Below the pieces are notes generated by a model. It was not told the origin of the DNA. It ran no database searches and saw nothing but the letters and a program-made list of their open reading frames with translations. A DNA stretch of 64,000 bases from Streptomyces ruber (GTDB lineage Bacteria; Actinomycetota; Actinomycetes; Streptomycetales; Streptomycetaceae), in the NCBI RefSeq assembly GCF_014648075.1, contig NZ_BMQK01000015.1, forward strand, positions 62,001-126,000, given 5' to 3'. Within the stretch, counting starts at the first letter, position 1; the number at the start of each line of letters is the position of its first letter. The position numbers were made by a program, and so were the translations under genes. Shown here piece by piece: positions 1 through 11,185 of this stretch.

Positions 1-122
1 CGTCGCCCGGCCGTCTCCCGCCCGGTCGGGGCGCTCCCGCCCATCGCGCCCTCCCACACAAACGAGTGGTCTCACCCACCAAGCAGTCACCCAGGGAGGT
101 CGGCACACTACGCTAGGTGAAC
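1..122. other. Left-edge intergenic DNA with a candidate promoter
   Basis: No reading frame with convincing coding character was seen here. A -10-like TACGCT at 109-114 lies 8 nt before the ATG at 123, the arrangement of actinobacterial leaderless transcripts. No good -35 is visible at the matching distance. An AGGGAGG at about 93-99 is too far from the ATG to act as a ribosome binding site. Confidence 0.4.
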
Positions 123-1103
123 ATGAAAATTGCTTTCGTAGGGAAGGGCGGCAGCGGCAAGACCACCCTGTCCTCCCTGTTCATCCGGCACCTGGTTGCC
201 GTAGGGGCACCGGTCGTCGCCGTCGACGCCGACATCAACCAGCACTTGGGGGCCGCGCTCGGCCTCGATGACGCGGAGGCCGCCGGGCTGCCCGCGATGG
301 GCGACCGGCTGCCGTCGATCAAGGACTACCTGCGCGGTTCCAACCCCCGCATCGCGTCCGCCGAGACGATGATCAAGACGACTCCGCCCGGCCAGGGGTC
401 CCGGTTGCTGCGGGTGCGCGAGAACAATCCGGTGTACGACGCCTGCGCGCGTCCGGTGAAGCTCGACGGCGGCACCGCCCGGCTGATGGTCACCGGCCCC
501 TTCACCGACGCCGACCTGGGCGTCGCCTGCTACCACTCCAAGACGGGCGCGGTGGAGCTGTTCCTGAACCACCTCGTCGACGGCCCCCACGAGTACGTGG
601 TGGTCGACATGACGGCCGGCTCGGACTCCTTCGCGTCCGGCATGTTCACCCGCTTCGACATCACGTTCCTGGTCGCCGAGCCCACCCGGAAGGGCGTGTC
701 GGTCTACCGCCAGTACAAGGAGTACGCCCAGGACTACGGGGTCGCCCTGAAGGTCGTCGGGAACAAGGTGCAGGGCCAGGACGACCTCGACTTCCTGCGC
801 GCGGAGGTCGGCGACGACCTCCTGGTCGCCGTGGGGCACTCGGACTGGGTACGCGCCATGGAGAAGGGGCGGCCGTCGGCGTTCGAGCACCTGGAGGAGG
901 CCGACCGCGACTCCTTGCGCACCCTGCAGGCGACCGCGGACGTCACGTACCACCGACGGGACTGGGAGCGTTACACGCGCCAGATGATCCACTTCCACCT
1001 GAAGAACGCGAGCACATGGGGCAACGCGCGCACCGGAGCCGACCTGGCGGCACAGGTCGACCCCGGGTTCGTCCTCGGCGAGGGTTTCGCGGCCACGGCC
1101 TGA
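123..1103 (+). CDS. CooC/MinD-like P-loop ATPase
   Basis: A 326-residue cytosolic nucleotide-binding protein of the SIMIBI (MinD/ParA/CooC) class. A deviant Walker A, GKGGSGKT, is at residues 7-14, and a Walker B-like VVVDMTAG follows mid-protein. CooC itself helps insert nickel into CO dehydrogenase. No CO dehydrogenase gene is nearby, so the client here is unknown. A GTG lies two codons upstream (117), but ATG 123 fits better because it gives the usual MKIAFVGKGG N-terminus and sits 8 nt after a TACGCT -10 box. It is monocistronic and converges with the next gene. Confidence 0.85.
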   Translation: MKIAFVGKGGSGKTTLSSLFIRHLVAVGAPVVAVDADINQHLGAALGLDDAEAAGLPAMGDRLPSIKDYLRGSNPRIASAETMIKTTPPGQGSRLLRVRENNPVYDACARPVKLDGGTARLMVTGPFTDADLGVACYHSKTGAVELFLNHLVDGPHEYVVVDMTAGSDSFASGMFTRFDITFLVAEPTRKGVSVYRQYKEYAQDYGVALKVVGNKVQGQDDLDFLRAEVGDDLLVAVGHSDWVRAMEKGRPSAFEHLEEADRDSLRTLQATADVTYHRRDWERYTRQMIHFHLKNASTWGNARTGADLAAQVDPGFVLGEGFAATA

Positions 1104-1154
1104 TCCTCGCCTCGTGCCCGGCTTCCGGCGGCTGTCCGGCCGGCAGTACGGAGG

Positions 1155-2423
1155 TCACCGTCCGGCTGCCGGCGCACCGGGGACACCTCTCGGGGCGGGA
1201 GCGGGCTCGCCGCCCAGGAAGGTCTTCCAGCCCCGCTCCGGAGCCTGGCCGACCTTGAGGCTGCGCAGCTTGGCGAGGATCCTGGGGTCCTGTGCGTCGA
1301 GCCAGTCGGCGAGTTGGCGGAAGGAGACGCAGCGTACGTCGCGCTGGGTGCAGACCCTCTCGACGGTCTCCTCCACGGCACGCATGTAGGTGCCGCCGTT
1401 CCAGGACTCGAAGTGATTGCCGATGATCAGGGGTGCCCGGTTGCCGTGATAGGCCCGCCGGAATCCCCTGAGCAGGCCGTCGCGGAACTGGTCGCCCCAG
1501 TGGTCGTGCAGGTCCGGGTCCCCGGTCCGCGCGTCGGACTGGTTCATGTAGAAGTTGTAGTCCATGGTCAGCGTCTCGAAGCCGCGGCCGGGGACGGGAA
1601 CGAGTTGCATCGACAGGTCCCACAGCCCCCGCTTCTTCTCGGGCCACACCTGGTCGTTGACACCGCTGCTGTCGTAGCGGAAGCCCAGGTCGCGGGCGGC
1701 CTTCCGGAAGTTCTCCCGGCCCTCGAGACAGGGAGTGCGGCCGCCGATCAGCTCCTTGTCGTAGTCGAAGGGCAGCGGGGCCTCCTTCCCGGCTCTCGCT
1801 GTGGTCCTCCAGGACTTCACGAAAGTCTTGGCCTGGCTGATCTCGCTCTTCCACTCGGCCACCGACCACTCGCCGACCCCTCCGCCCTCACCACAGAAGT
1901 GCCCGTTGAAGTGGGTCCCGATCTCGTTGCCCTCCAGCCACGCACCTCTCAGCTGCTTCACGGTGTCCCTGACGCCCCGCACATCGTTGAAGCCGATGTC
2001 CGAGCTGCCCGGCGCGTGCCGCGGCGGCTCGTACCGCTCGCTCCTCGCCTCCGGGAGCAGGTACACGCCGCTCAGGAAGTACGTCATCGTGGCGTCGTTC
2101 TCCCTGGCCACCTTGCGGAAGTGTGAGAACAGCCGCTGACCGTCCTCGCCCGCTCCGTCCCAGGAGAAGACCACGAACTGCGGCGGCCGCTGCCCCGGTC
2201 TCAACCGCTCGGGCCTGGGCAGATGCGGTTGGCTCCCGGTGTAGGCGGTCGAGCCGTCGCCGATCGGACGCATGACGCTGCCGGGTGCCGGAGCCGCGGC
2301 GGCCTTTCTCCCACGGCGCACGTCTCTCTCCGGACCGGCGCCACCGAGCGCGCAACCGGCGAGCGCCGGGGCGCAGACGGCGGCGAGCGCGACCCCTGCG
2401 GCGATCCTCTGGGGAGTGGCCAT
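1155..2423 (-). CDS. Polysaccharide deacetylase-like lipoprotein
   Basis: A 422-residue exported protein, probably anchored to the membrane surface. The start at 2423 follows a strong ribosome binding site (AAGGAGGTGG). It opens with a short hydrophobic signal and a lipobox LAGC, with Cys24 as the predicted lipidated residue. The mature part has FSWDGAGE and, about 100 residues later, THFNGH. These resemble the catalytic Asp and the H-x3-H zinc motif of the NodB/CE4 deacetylase fold. Substrate unknown; cell-wall or extracellular glycan is the natural guess. A possible upstream start at 2516 would place 31 residues before the signal peptide and is unlikely. Confidence 0.8.
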   Translation of the reverse strand: MATPQRIAAGVALAAVCAPALAGCALGGAGPERDVRRGRKAAAAPAPGSVMRPIGDGSTAYTGSQPHLPRPERLRPGQRPPQFVVFSWDGAGEDGQRLFSHFRKVARENDATMTYFLSGVYLLPEARSERYEPPRHAPGSSDIGFNDVRGVRDTVKQLRGAWLEGNEIGTHFNGHFCGEGGGVGEWSVAEWKSEISQAKTFVKSWRTTARAGKEAPLPFDYDKELIGGRTPCLEGRENFRKAARDLGFRYDSSGVNDQVWPEKKRGLWDLSMQLVPVPGRGFETLTMDYNFYMNQSDARTGDPDLHDHWGDQFRDGLLRGFRRAYHGNRAPLIIGNHFESWNGGTYMRAVEETVERVCTQRDVRCVSFRQLADWLDAQDPRILAKLRSLKVGQAPERGWKTFLGGEPAPAPRGVPGAPAAGR

Positions 2424-2745
2424 GGTGGTGCCACCTCCTTCCTGCAGTCGGGACATCGCTGAGCAACGTCGCACGAACCACTCGAAGGATTTGTACGACA
2501 AGCTGATAAAAAACACTATTCATTCCTTGGGGTGGTCTACTACCCCATTTGCGGCGATTATCCAGACCTGCCCTTTACTCTTGATTACGATTCATTTACC
2601 GAGCGTTGGGACATCCGGCGCTTCGGCTCGTCGAGACATCTCCAGAGATCCCGCCGCTTTACGCCGTGACCCACGGTCACCCGGCCCCGCTCATCCGCGG
2701 GGACCACCTGCTACGGACCGCGCCGCCCCGGAGGAGACGGGAACC
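2424..2745. other. Divergent promoter region with an A/T-rich patch
   Basis: The 322 bases between the divergent deacetylase-like and SulP genes contain no gene that I can support. Roughly 2490-2605 is strikingly A/T-rich for this genome. It includes a near-palindrome, GGGGTGGTCTACTACCCC, at 2529-2546 with one mismatched pair. The patch probably holds the promoters and perhaps an operator for one or both genes. Confidence 0.5.
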
Positions 2746-5082
2746 ATGCCAGCCTGCGTCCCCGCCCGAGACACCGAACCGACTCGGACGAAGAGCGCCC
2801 ACCCACCCCACAGCCCCCCACGCGTCCCGCACCGGCGGTTCCGGGTCGAGGGCGCCGATCTGTCCGCCTCACTCGCCGTCTTCCTGATCGCTCTCCCGCT
2901 GTCCCTCGGCATCGCCCTCGCCACCGGCGCGCCTCTCCAGGCCGGTCTGGTCGCCGCCGCCGTCGGAGGCGTCGTCGCCGGGCGCATCGGCGGTTCCCCG
3001 CTCCAGGTCAGCGGCCCCGCCGCCGGGCTCACCGTGGTGACCGCCGAGCTCATCCAGCGCTACGGCTGGCGGACCACCTGCGCCATCACCGTCCTGGCCG
3101 GGCTCGCCCAGCTCGGGCTCGGGTGCCTGCGCGTGGCCCGTACGGCACTGGCCGTCAGCCCGGCGATCGTGCACGGGATGCTCGCCGGCATCGGCGTCAC
3201 CATCGCCGTCGCCCAGCTCCACATCGTGCTCGGCGGCACCCCGCAGAGCGCCGTCGTCGACAACCTCCGCGCCCTGCCCGCCCAGCTGGCACGGCTGCAC
3301 CCCGCCGCCCTGGTGACGAGCGCCCTGACCCTCGCCGTGCTGCTCGCCTGGCCCCGGCTGCCCGGCCGGGCCGGCCGCCTGCTGCGCAAGGCACCCGGCG
3401 CGCTCGTCGCCGTCGCCGCGGCCACCACGACCGCCGCCCTCGCCGGGCTGCACCTGCCCAAGGTCGACCTGCCCTCCTGGCACAGCCACGCCCTGGCCGG
3501 CCTCCCCGAGGGACCGGCGCTCGGTCTCGCCGCGGCCGTCCTCACCACCACGCTGGTGTGCAGTGTGCAGTCGCTGCTGGGCGCCGTCGCGGTGGACAAA
3601 CTCGCGGCGGGACGGCCGGGCCTGACGCGGTCGAACCTCGACAGGGAACTGCTCGGCCAGGGTGCCGCCAACATCCTCTCCGGTACGCTCGGCGGACTGC
3701 CCGTGGCCGGTGTCGCCGTGCGCAGCTCGGCGAACGTGCACGCCGGCGCCGTGAGCCGCAACTCCACGATGCTGCACGGCCTGTGGGTCGTCGTGGCCGC
3801 GCTGCTGCTGGTCCCGATGCTCGAACTGATTCCCCTCGCCTCGCTCGCGGCCCTCGTGATGGCCGTCGGCGTCCAGATGGTCTCCCTCCACCACATCCGT
3901 ACGGTCACCCGGCACCGTGAAGTGCTGGTGTACGCCGTCACCACGCTCGGCGTCGTGCTCCTCGGCGTCCTGGAGGGCGTCGCGGCGGGTGTCGCCGTGG
4001 CCGTCACCGTCGCCCTGCACCGGCTCGCCCGCACCCGCATCACGCACGACGAGGAGGACGGGGTCCACTTCGTCCATGTGAGAGGCCAGCTGACGTTCCT
4101 CGCGGTGCCCCGGCTGAGCCGCGCCCTGCACCTGGTCCCCCATGGCGCCGAGGCGGTGGTGGAGCTGGACGGCTCGTTCATGGACCATGCCGCCTACGAG
4201 ACGCTGCAGGACTGGCAGAAGACGCACACCGCGCAAGGCGGATCCGTGGAACTCACCGGGCGCAACGGCGTGCGGATCGCCGAGCCCGCCGACGCGTCCG
4301 GCTGCCGGTGCCGCCCATGGACACCCTGGCGCAACCACCACTGCGAGAGCCCACGCCCCGCCGCGTCCGGCGAACAGGCCGAGGAGGTTCCGCACACCGT
4401 GCCCAGCTCGTACCGGCTGGCACGCGGAATCAGCGCGTTCCAGCGGAACACCGCTCCCCTGGTGCGCGGTGAGCTGGCCCGGCTGGCGCGTGAGGGACAG
4501 CAGCCCTCGCAGCTCTTCCTGACCTGCGCCGACTCACGGCTCGTCACATCGATGATCACGTCCAGCGGTCCGGGCGATCTCTTCGTCGTACGCAATGTGG
4601 GCAATCTCGTCCCCCTGCCCGGCGAGGAGAGCGGGGACGACTCGGTGGCGGCGGCGATCGAGTACGCGGTGGACGTACTGAAGGTGCGGTCGATCACCGT
4701 GTGCGGGCACTCCGGCTGCGGTGCGATGCAGGCCCTGCTGAACGCGGCTCCCGAAGCCGCCCGGACACCGCTCGCCCGATGGCTGCGGCACGGGCTGCCG
4801 AGCCTGGAGCGCATGGCGGACACGGAGCGGCCCTGGGCCCGGATCGCCGGGCGGGCGCCGGTCGACGCGGCGGAGCAGCTCTGCCTCAGCAACGTGCTCC
4901 AGCAGTTGGAGCACCTGCAGGCGCACGAATCCGTGGCTCGCGCTCTGCGCGAGGGCGGGCTGGAGCTGCACGGCATGTACTTCCATGTGGGCGAGGCACA
5001 GGCGTACCTGCTCACCGATGAGTCCGGGCTGTTCCACCACGTGGAGGCGCACGACTCCGAGGATCAGCGCGACTCCGCGTGA
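2746..5082 (+). CDS. SulP anion permease fused to beta-carbonic anhydrase
   Basis: A 778-residue fusion. Residues 1-45 are polar. Next come SulP-family transmembrane segments (to about 440), then a STAS-like region (about 445-520), a linker with several cysteines, and a complete beta-class carbonic anhydrase (about 560-770). The anhydrase keeps its zinc ligands Cys594, His655 and Cys658 and the Asp596/Arg598 pair (CADSR, CGHSGCGA). Family knowledge suggests bicarbonate uptake coupled to CO2/bicarbonate interconversion at the membrane. The start was set at ATG 2746, after GGAGGAGACGGG; the open frame continues upstream to 2272 but without coding character. A strong terminator follows. Confidence 0.9.
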   Translation: MPACVPARDTEPTRTKSAHPPHSPPRVPHRRFRVEGADLSASLAVFLIALPLSLGIALATGAPLQAGLVAAAVGGVVAGRIGGSPLQVSGPAAGLTVVTAELIQRYGWRTTCAITVLAGLAQLGLGCLRVARTALAVSPAIVHGMLAGIGVTIAVAQLHIVLGGTPQSAVVDNLRALPAQLARLHPAALVTSALTLAVLLAWPRLPGRAGRLLRKAPGALVAVAAATTTAALAGLHLPKVDLPSWHSHALAGLPEGPALGLAAAVLTTTLVCSVQSLLGAVAVDKLAAGRPGLTRSNLDRELLGQGAANILSGTLGGLPVAGVAVRSSANVHAGAVSRNSTMLHGLWVVVAALLLVPMLELIPLASLAALVMAVGVQMVSLHHIRTVTRHREVLVYAVTTLGVVLLGVLEGVAAGVAVAVTVALHRLARTRITHDEEDGVHFVHVRGQLTFLAVPRLSRALHLVPHGAEAVVELDGSFMDHAAYETLQDWQKTHTAQGGSVELTGRNGVRIAEPADASGCRCRPWTPWRNHHCESPRPAASGEQAEEVPHTVPSSYRLARGISAFQRNTAPLVRGELARLAREGQQPSQLFLTCADSRLVTSMITSSGPGDLFVVRNVGNLVPLPGEESGDDSVAAAIEYAVDVLKVRSITVCGHSGCGAMQALLNAAPEAARTPLARWLRHGLPSLERMADTERPWARIAGRAPVDAAEQLCLSNVLQQLEHLQAHESVARALREGGLELHGMYFHVGEAQAYLLTDESGLFHHVEAHDSEDQRDSA

Positions 5083-5092
5083 CGTGAACCGC

Positions 5093-5135
5093 CGCGGTCG
5101 TGTGCTCCGGCGGTCTGCCGGAGCACACGACCGCG
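5093..5135 (+). terminator. Intrinsic terminator after the SulP-carbonic anhydrase gene
   Basis: A perfect 19-bp inverted repeat (arms 5093-5111 and 5117-5135) with a 5-nt loop begins 11 bases after the stop codon. There is no long T-run, as is usual in Streptomyces. The remaining DNA up to 5397 shows no gene and should hold the acetyl-CoA synthetase promoter. Confidence 0.85.
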
Positions 5136-5397
5136 ACCGGTTTCCGACAGGTTCGGCGCGGCCAGGACCGGGAAGTCGGCGTGAATCCGATCCTCTCCGA
5201 CCCCGTCCGTCTTCCCGATCCCCCGCGCGCCCCGTCTGAACCCCGTCCGCCCCGCGTCCGTGACCATCAGTGGCCCCAACTGCGGAGCCTCCCGTCCACA
5301 GGTCTACACCACTAACCCGTCGACCCTTGTCAGCGGCAGCCTTGTCTGATGAGCTGTGGCCCGGGACACAACGGACACCCTGAGAAAGGGAGATGTC

Positions 5398-7353
<1,956 letters not shown>

Positions 7354-7363
7354 GTACGTCACT

Positions 7364-7402
7364 GGAGGGGCACCCGTTGCCAGTGGTGATGGGTGTCCCT
7401 CC
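7364..7402 (+). terminator. Hairpin terminator after acs
   Basis: A 12-bp stem with one G-T pair (7364-7375 against 7391-7402) and a 15-nt loop begins 11 bases after the acs stop. It probably ends acs transcription. The next 170 bases up to nhaA hold no gene. Confidence 0.65.
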
Positions 7403-7572
7403 CTGGCGCGCCCTGTGGGACACCCTCCGCATCAGCACCGGGGCCGGGCCTCCCGGCGCCCACCATTGGATAAGCTCAGGAACACATAACCGAACGAGAA
7501 GGTATTCGAGGCGCGCCGGGAAGTCTGGTCGGCAGATGATCAGCCCTGCCCACCGACCGGAGGCTCCCTCAG

Positions 7573-8988
7573 ATGTCCGCCCGCCGTACCCCCACTCCCC
7601 CCGCGACCGCCCGCAGGTTCCTCGGCCGTCTGTCCCTGCCCGAGCGGAACTTCGTCGCGGAGGCGCTGCGCACCGAGACCGTCGGCGGTGTCCTCCTCCT
7701 GGTGGCCGCCGTCACGGCGCTGATCTGGGCGAACGTCCCCTCGCTGGCCTCCAGCTACGCAGCCGTACGGGACTTCCACCTGGGCCCCGCCGCACTCGGC
7801 CTCGACCTTTCCATAGGGCACTGGGCCGCGGACGGACTGCTCGCCGTCTTCTTCTTCGTCGCCGGCGTCGAACTCAAGCGCGAACTGGTCGCCGGTGAAC
7901 TACGGGATCCCAAGGCGGCCCTCCTGCCCGTCGTCGCCGCGCTCTGCGGCATGGCCGCCCCCGCGCTCGTCTACACGCTCACCAACCTCGCCGGTGGCGG
8001 CTCGCTCGGCGGCTGGGCGGTACCCACCGCCACCGACATCGCCTTCGCCCTGGCCGTCCTCGCGGTCATCGGCACCTCGCTGCCCGCCGCCCTGCGCGCC
8101 TTCCTGCTCACCCTCGCCGTCGTCGACGACCTGTTCGCCATCCTGATCATCGCGGTGTTCTTCACCAGCGACCTGAACTTCGCCGCGCTCGGCGGCGCGC
8201 TCGTCGGTCTCGCCGTCTTCTGGTGGCTGCTGCGGAAGGGCGTGCGCGGCTGGTACGTGTACGTCCCGCTGGCCCTCGTCATCTGGGGACTGATGTACAA
8301 CAGCGGCATCCACGCCACGATCGCCGGTGTCGCGATGGGCCTGATGCTGCGCTGCACGCGGCGGGAGGGCGAGGAGCAGTCCCCCGGCGAGCACATCGAG
8401 CACCTCGTACGGCCGCTGTCCGCCGGTCTCGCCGTACCGCTGTTCGCCCTGTTCAGCGCGGGTGTCGCGGTCTCCGGAGGTGCGATCGCCGACGTTTTCG
8501 CGCAGCCCGAGACGCTGGGTGTGGTGCTCGGTCTCGTCGTCGGCAAGACGGTCGGCATCTTCGCCGGGACCTGGCTGACGGCCCGGTTCACCAGGGCCAC
8601 GCTCAGCGACGACCTCGCCTGGCCGGACGTGTTCGCGGTCGCCACGCTCGCCGGTATCGGTTTCACCGTGTCGCTGCTCATCGGCGATCTCGCCTTCGCG
8701 GGCGACGCGGAGCTCACCGACCGGATCAAGGCCGCCGTCCTCCTCGGCTCCTTCATAGCGGCCGTGCTGGCCACCGTGCTGCTGAAGGTACGCAACGCCA
8801 AGTACGCGCGGCTGCACGCGGAGGAGGAGCGCGACGACGACCTCGACGGCGTCCCCGACATCTACGAGCAGCACGATCCGGCGTACCACCTGCGCATGGC
8901 CGAGATGTACGAACGCAAGGCCGCCGAGCACCGCAGGCTTGCCGAAGTGGTGGGCAGGGCAGGCGAGCGGTACGACGGTCCGGCATGA
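7573..8988 (+). CDS. nhaA: Na+/H+ antiporter NhaA
   Basis: A 471-residue polytopic membrane protein exchanging sodium for protons. Hallmarks are PTATDIAFAL with Asp155 and the transmembrane pair Asp185-Asp186 in VVDDLFAI, corresponding to the ion-binding aspartates of E. coli NhaA. Overall hydrophobicity fits about 11-12 helices. The hydrophilic C-tail (about 415-471) is charged and longer than in the E. coli protein. A GGAGG lies upstream of ATG 7573. The next gene is 200 bases away on the same strand. Confidence 0.95.
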   Translation: MSARRTPTPPATARRFLGRLSLPERNFVAEALRTETVGGVLLLVAAVTALIWANVPSLASSYAAVRDFHLGPAALGLDLSIGHWAADGLLAVFFFVAGVELKRELVAGELRDPKAALLPVVAALCGMAAPALVYTLTNLAGGGSLGGWAVPTATDIAFALAVLAVIGTSLPAALRAFLLTLAVVDDLFAILIIAVFFTSDLNFAALGGALVGLAVFWWLLRKGVRGWYVYVPLALVIWGLMYNSGIHATIAGVAMGLMLRCTRREGEEQSPGEHIEHLVRPLSAGLAVPLFALFSAGVAVSGGAIADVFAQPETLGVVLGLVVGKTVGIFAGTWLTARFTRATLSDDLAWPDVFAVATLAGIGFTVSLLIGDLAFAGDAELTDRIKAAVLLGSFIAAVLATVLLKVRNAKYARLHAEEERDDDLDGVPDIYEQHDPAYHLRMAEMYERKAAEHRRLAEVVGRAGERYDGPA

Positions 8989-9188
8989 TCTGACAGGACC
9001 GTACAGAATTCGCAGGCACCCCGGAGCCGTACGAAGGACGCACGACGGAGCACGCGCAGTGGCCTTGGCGACAAGGCGCCGCGCGAGCCCTGCCGGCGGA
9101 CCGGACCGTACGCAGACCCTCGCACGGCCGAGGCCGCACAGGCCTCACGGCCCCGGGACGCCGCAGGACGCGGAAGAGGGAGACTTCG

Positions 9189-9668
9189 ATGAGCGCACCC
9201 GACGGCAGCCCGGTCGGCGCCGAACACAGCATCGGCCAGCTGTTCGCCTCGGCGACGACCGAATTGTCCGCACTGGTGCACGACGAGATCGCGCTGGCCA
9301 AGGCCCAGCTCAAGCAGGACGTCAAGCGCGGTGCGGTCGGCGGCGGCGCCTTCACGGCGGCCGGCGCGGTACTGATCTTCTCCCTGCCCATGCTGAGCTT
9401 CGCCCTCGCGTACGGCATCCGGACGTGGAGCAACTGGAACCTCGCCATCTGCTTCCTGCTGTCGTTCGCCGCGAACGTGCTGGTCGCCGGGGTGCTCGCA
9501 CTGATCGGCGTCGTCTTCGCGAAGAAGGCCAAGAAGGGGCAGGGCCCGCAGAAGGTCGCCGCCTCGGTCAAGGAGAGCGCGAGCATCCTGCGACAGGCCA
9601 AGCCGCACCACCGTCAGCCGCAGTCGGCCGACGGCACCGTCGAGGCTGTGGCACGCTCGTCGTCATGA
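9189..9668 (+). CDS. Holin-superfamily (PF07332-like) membrane protein
   Basis: A 159-residue protein with an amphipathic N-terminus (TELSALVHDEIALAKAQLK), two transmembrane hairpin helices (about 55-80 and 88-115) and a basic tail. This is the common actinobacterial 'phage holin' domain family; in chromosomal settings like this it is not part of a phage, and its job is unknown. A GAGGGAGA ribosome site precedes ATG 9189. Its TGA overlaps the ATG of the hydrolase gene by 4 nt (ATGA), so the two are translationally coupled. Confidence 0.85.
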   Translation: MSAPDGSPVGAEHSIGQLFASATTELSALVHDEIALAKAQLKQDVKRGAVGGGAFTAAGAVLIFSLPMLSFALAYGIRTWSNWNLAICFLLSFAANVLVAGVLALIGVVFAKKAKKGQGPQKVAASVKESASILRQAKPHHRQPQSADGTVEAVARSSS

Positions 9669-10858
9669 CGGACCCCGCCCCCAACCCGGCATCCCCGGAC
9701 TCCCCGGCGTTCCGGGCCGCCGCAGCTTCCCCGGCGTCACCAGCCGCCTCGGAGCCGCCCGCTCCCACGGGATCAGAGAGCGCCGCGGCGTCCGCGTCGG
9801 TCCCGGGCCCGGCGTCGCCGCCGGTTCCCGATACGGCGTCGCTCCCAGGCCCGGCAGCAGCTTCGGCGTCGGCTCCGGCTCCGGCTCCGGCTCCGGCACT
9901 GGCTTCGGATGTGACGCCGGTTCCGGCTCCGGCACAGCCCACGTCGGTCGTACGGCTCGACCTGCCCGGCGGGAAAGAGGTGACACACCGGGACGTCGCG
10001 GCCAACGGTGCACGCTTCCACATCGCCGAGCTGGGTGACGGCCCGCTGGTCCTCCTGCTGCACGGCTTCCCGCAGTTCTGGTGGACCTGGCGGCACCAGC
10101 TCGTCGCCCTGGCCGAGGCGGGCTTCCGAGCCGTGGCCATGGATCTGCGCGGCGTCGGCGGCAGCGACCGCACGCCCCGGGGTTACGACCCGGCCAATCT
10201 CGCGCTCGACATCACCGGCGTGGTCCGCTCCCTCGGCGAGCCCGACGCCGCGCTGGTCGGCCACGACCTGGGCGGCTATCTGGCGTGGACGGCCGCCGTG
10301 ATGCGGCCCAAGCTCGTGCGGCGACTCGCGGTCGCCTCGATGCCGCACCCGAGGCGCTGGCGCTCCGCGATGCTGTCCGACGTGAAGCAGACGACCGCGA
10401 GCTCCTACATCTGGGGCTTCCAGCGGCCCTGGATCCCCGAGCGGCAGCTCACCGCCGACGACGGTGCCCTGGTGGCTCGTCTGCTGCGGGACTGGTCGGG
10501 ACCGCGGCTCCCGGACGACGAGACGGTGGAGACGTACCGGCGCGCCATGTGCATCCCGTCGACCGCGCACTGCTCGATCGAGCCGTACCGCTGGATGGTC
10601 CGCTCGATGGCCCGGCCGGACGGCATCCAGTTCAACCGCCGTATGAAACGTCCGGTCCGGGTGCCCACGCTCCATCTGCACGGCTCGCTCGACCCGGTGA
10701 TGCGCACGCGCAGCGCGGCCGGTTCCGGCGAGTACGTCGAGGCGCCCTACCGGTGGCGGCTGTTCGACGGCCTCGGCCACTTCCCGCACGAGGAGGATCC
10801 GGTGGCGTTCTCGGCCGAACTCATCAACTGGCTGAAGGATCCCGAACCCGATCGGTGA
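9665..10858 (+). CDS. Alpha/beta hydrolase, epoxide hydrolase-like
   Basis: A 397-residue alpha/beta hydrolase. About 95 N-terminal residues are low complexity (Ala, Pro, Ser, Val). The fold then begins with an oxyanion HGFPQFWWTW (His133), the nucleophile elbow GHDLGG with Asp201, and the catalytic GHFPHEE with His372. An aspartate nucleophile separates it from serine esterases and points to the epoxide hydrolase/haloalkane dehalogenase branch. ATG 9665 overlaps the stop of the holin-like gene. The Ala-Pro-Ser tract may vary in length between strains. Confidence 0.85.
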   Translation: MTDPAPNPASPDSPAFRAAAASPASPAASEPPAPTGSESAAASASVPGPASPPVPDTASLPGPAAASASAPAPAPAPALASDVTPVPAPAQPTSVVRLDLPGGKEVTHRDVAANGARFHIAELGDGPLVLLLHGFPQFWWTWRHQLVALAEAGFRAVAMDLRGVGGSDRTPRGYDPANLALDITGVVRSLGEPDAALVGHDLGGYLAWTAAVMRPKLVRRLAVASMPHPRRWRSAMLSDVKQTTASSYIWGFQRPWIPERQLTADDGALVARLLRDWSGPRLPDDETVETYRRAMCIPSTAHCSIEPYRWMVRSMARPDGIQFNRRMKRPVRVPTLHLHGSLDPVMRTRSAAGSGEYVEAPYRWRLFDGLGHFPHEEDPVAFSAELINWLKDPEPDR

Positions 10859-10986
10859 CCGCGTGAACACGGTCGGTGGCCGGATCGGGACCACCGGCCG
10901 ACGCCCGGAACACATGCCCGATGCATACCCCGATTGGGGGGCCTGAGAGCGGTTATCGACCTTGGGGCAGGGGCACACGTCCGGGT

Positions 10987-11166
10987 ATGGGCTGGACGCA
11001 CGATTACAGTGACGCAGCACGCAACCGCCGCTCGGCCTCGGAGCTGAGCTCCTACCAGGGGGGAATGCCGCAGCTCACGGGCACGAACCCGCAGTTGGGA
11101 ATCCCGCGGATTCTGCGCCGCCGGGCCCGTTGGGTCTCGGCACGGCTACGTCACACACGTCCGTAA
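10987..11166 (+). CDS. Small conserved-looking protein, unknown
   Basis: A 59-residue ORF (MGWTHDYSDAARNRRSASEL at the start) with good codon bias and a basic C-terminus rich in Arg. No domain recognised and no clear ribosome site, so the start is uncertain. It ends 20 bases before the end of the converging MarP gene. It could be spurious, but the amino acid composition is more protein-like than the surrounding shadow frames. Confidence 0.5.
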   Translation: MGWTHDYSDAARNRRSASELSSYQGGMPQLTGTNPQLGIPRILRRRARWVSARLRHTRP

Positions 11167-11185
11167 CACACGCCCGTGATCCGGC

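Noticed and set aside
2869..4395. A 508-residue minus-strand frame over the SulP domain
   Set aside because: Antisense of an obvious permease; composition is the usual Gly/Asp/His-rich shadow.
9189..9668. Possible prophage because of a holin domain
   Set aside because: No other phage genes, integrase or attachment sites; this family is chromosomal in many actinobacteria.
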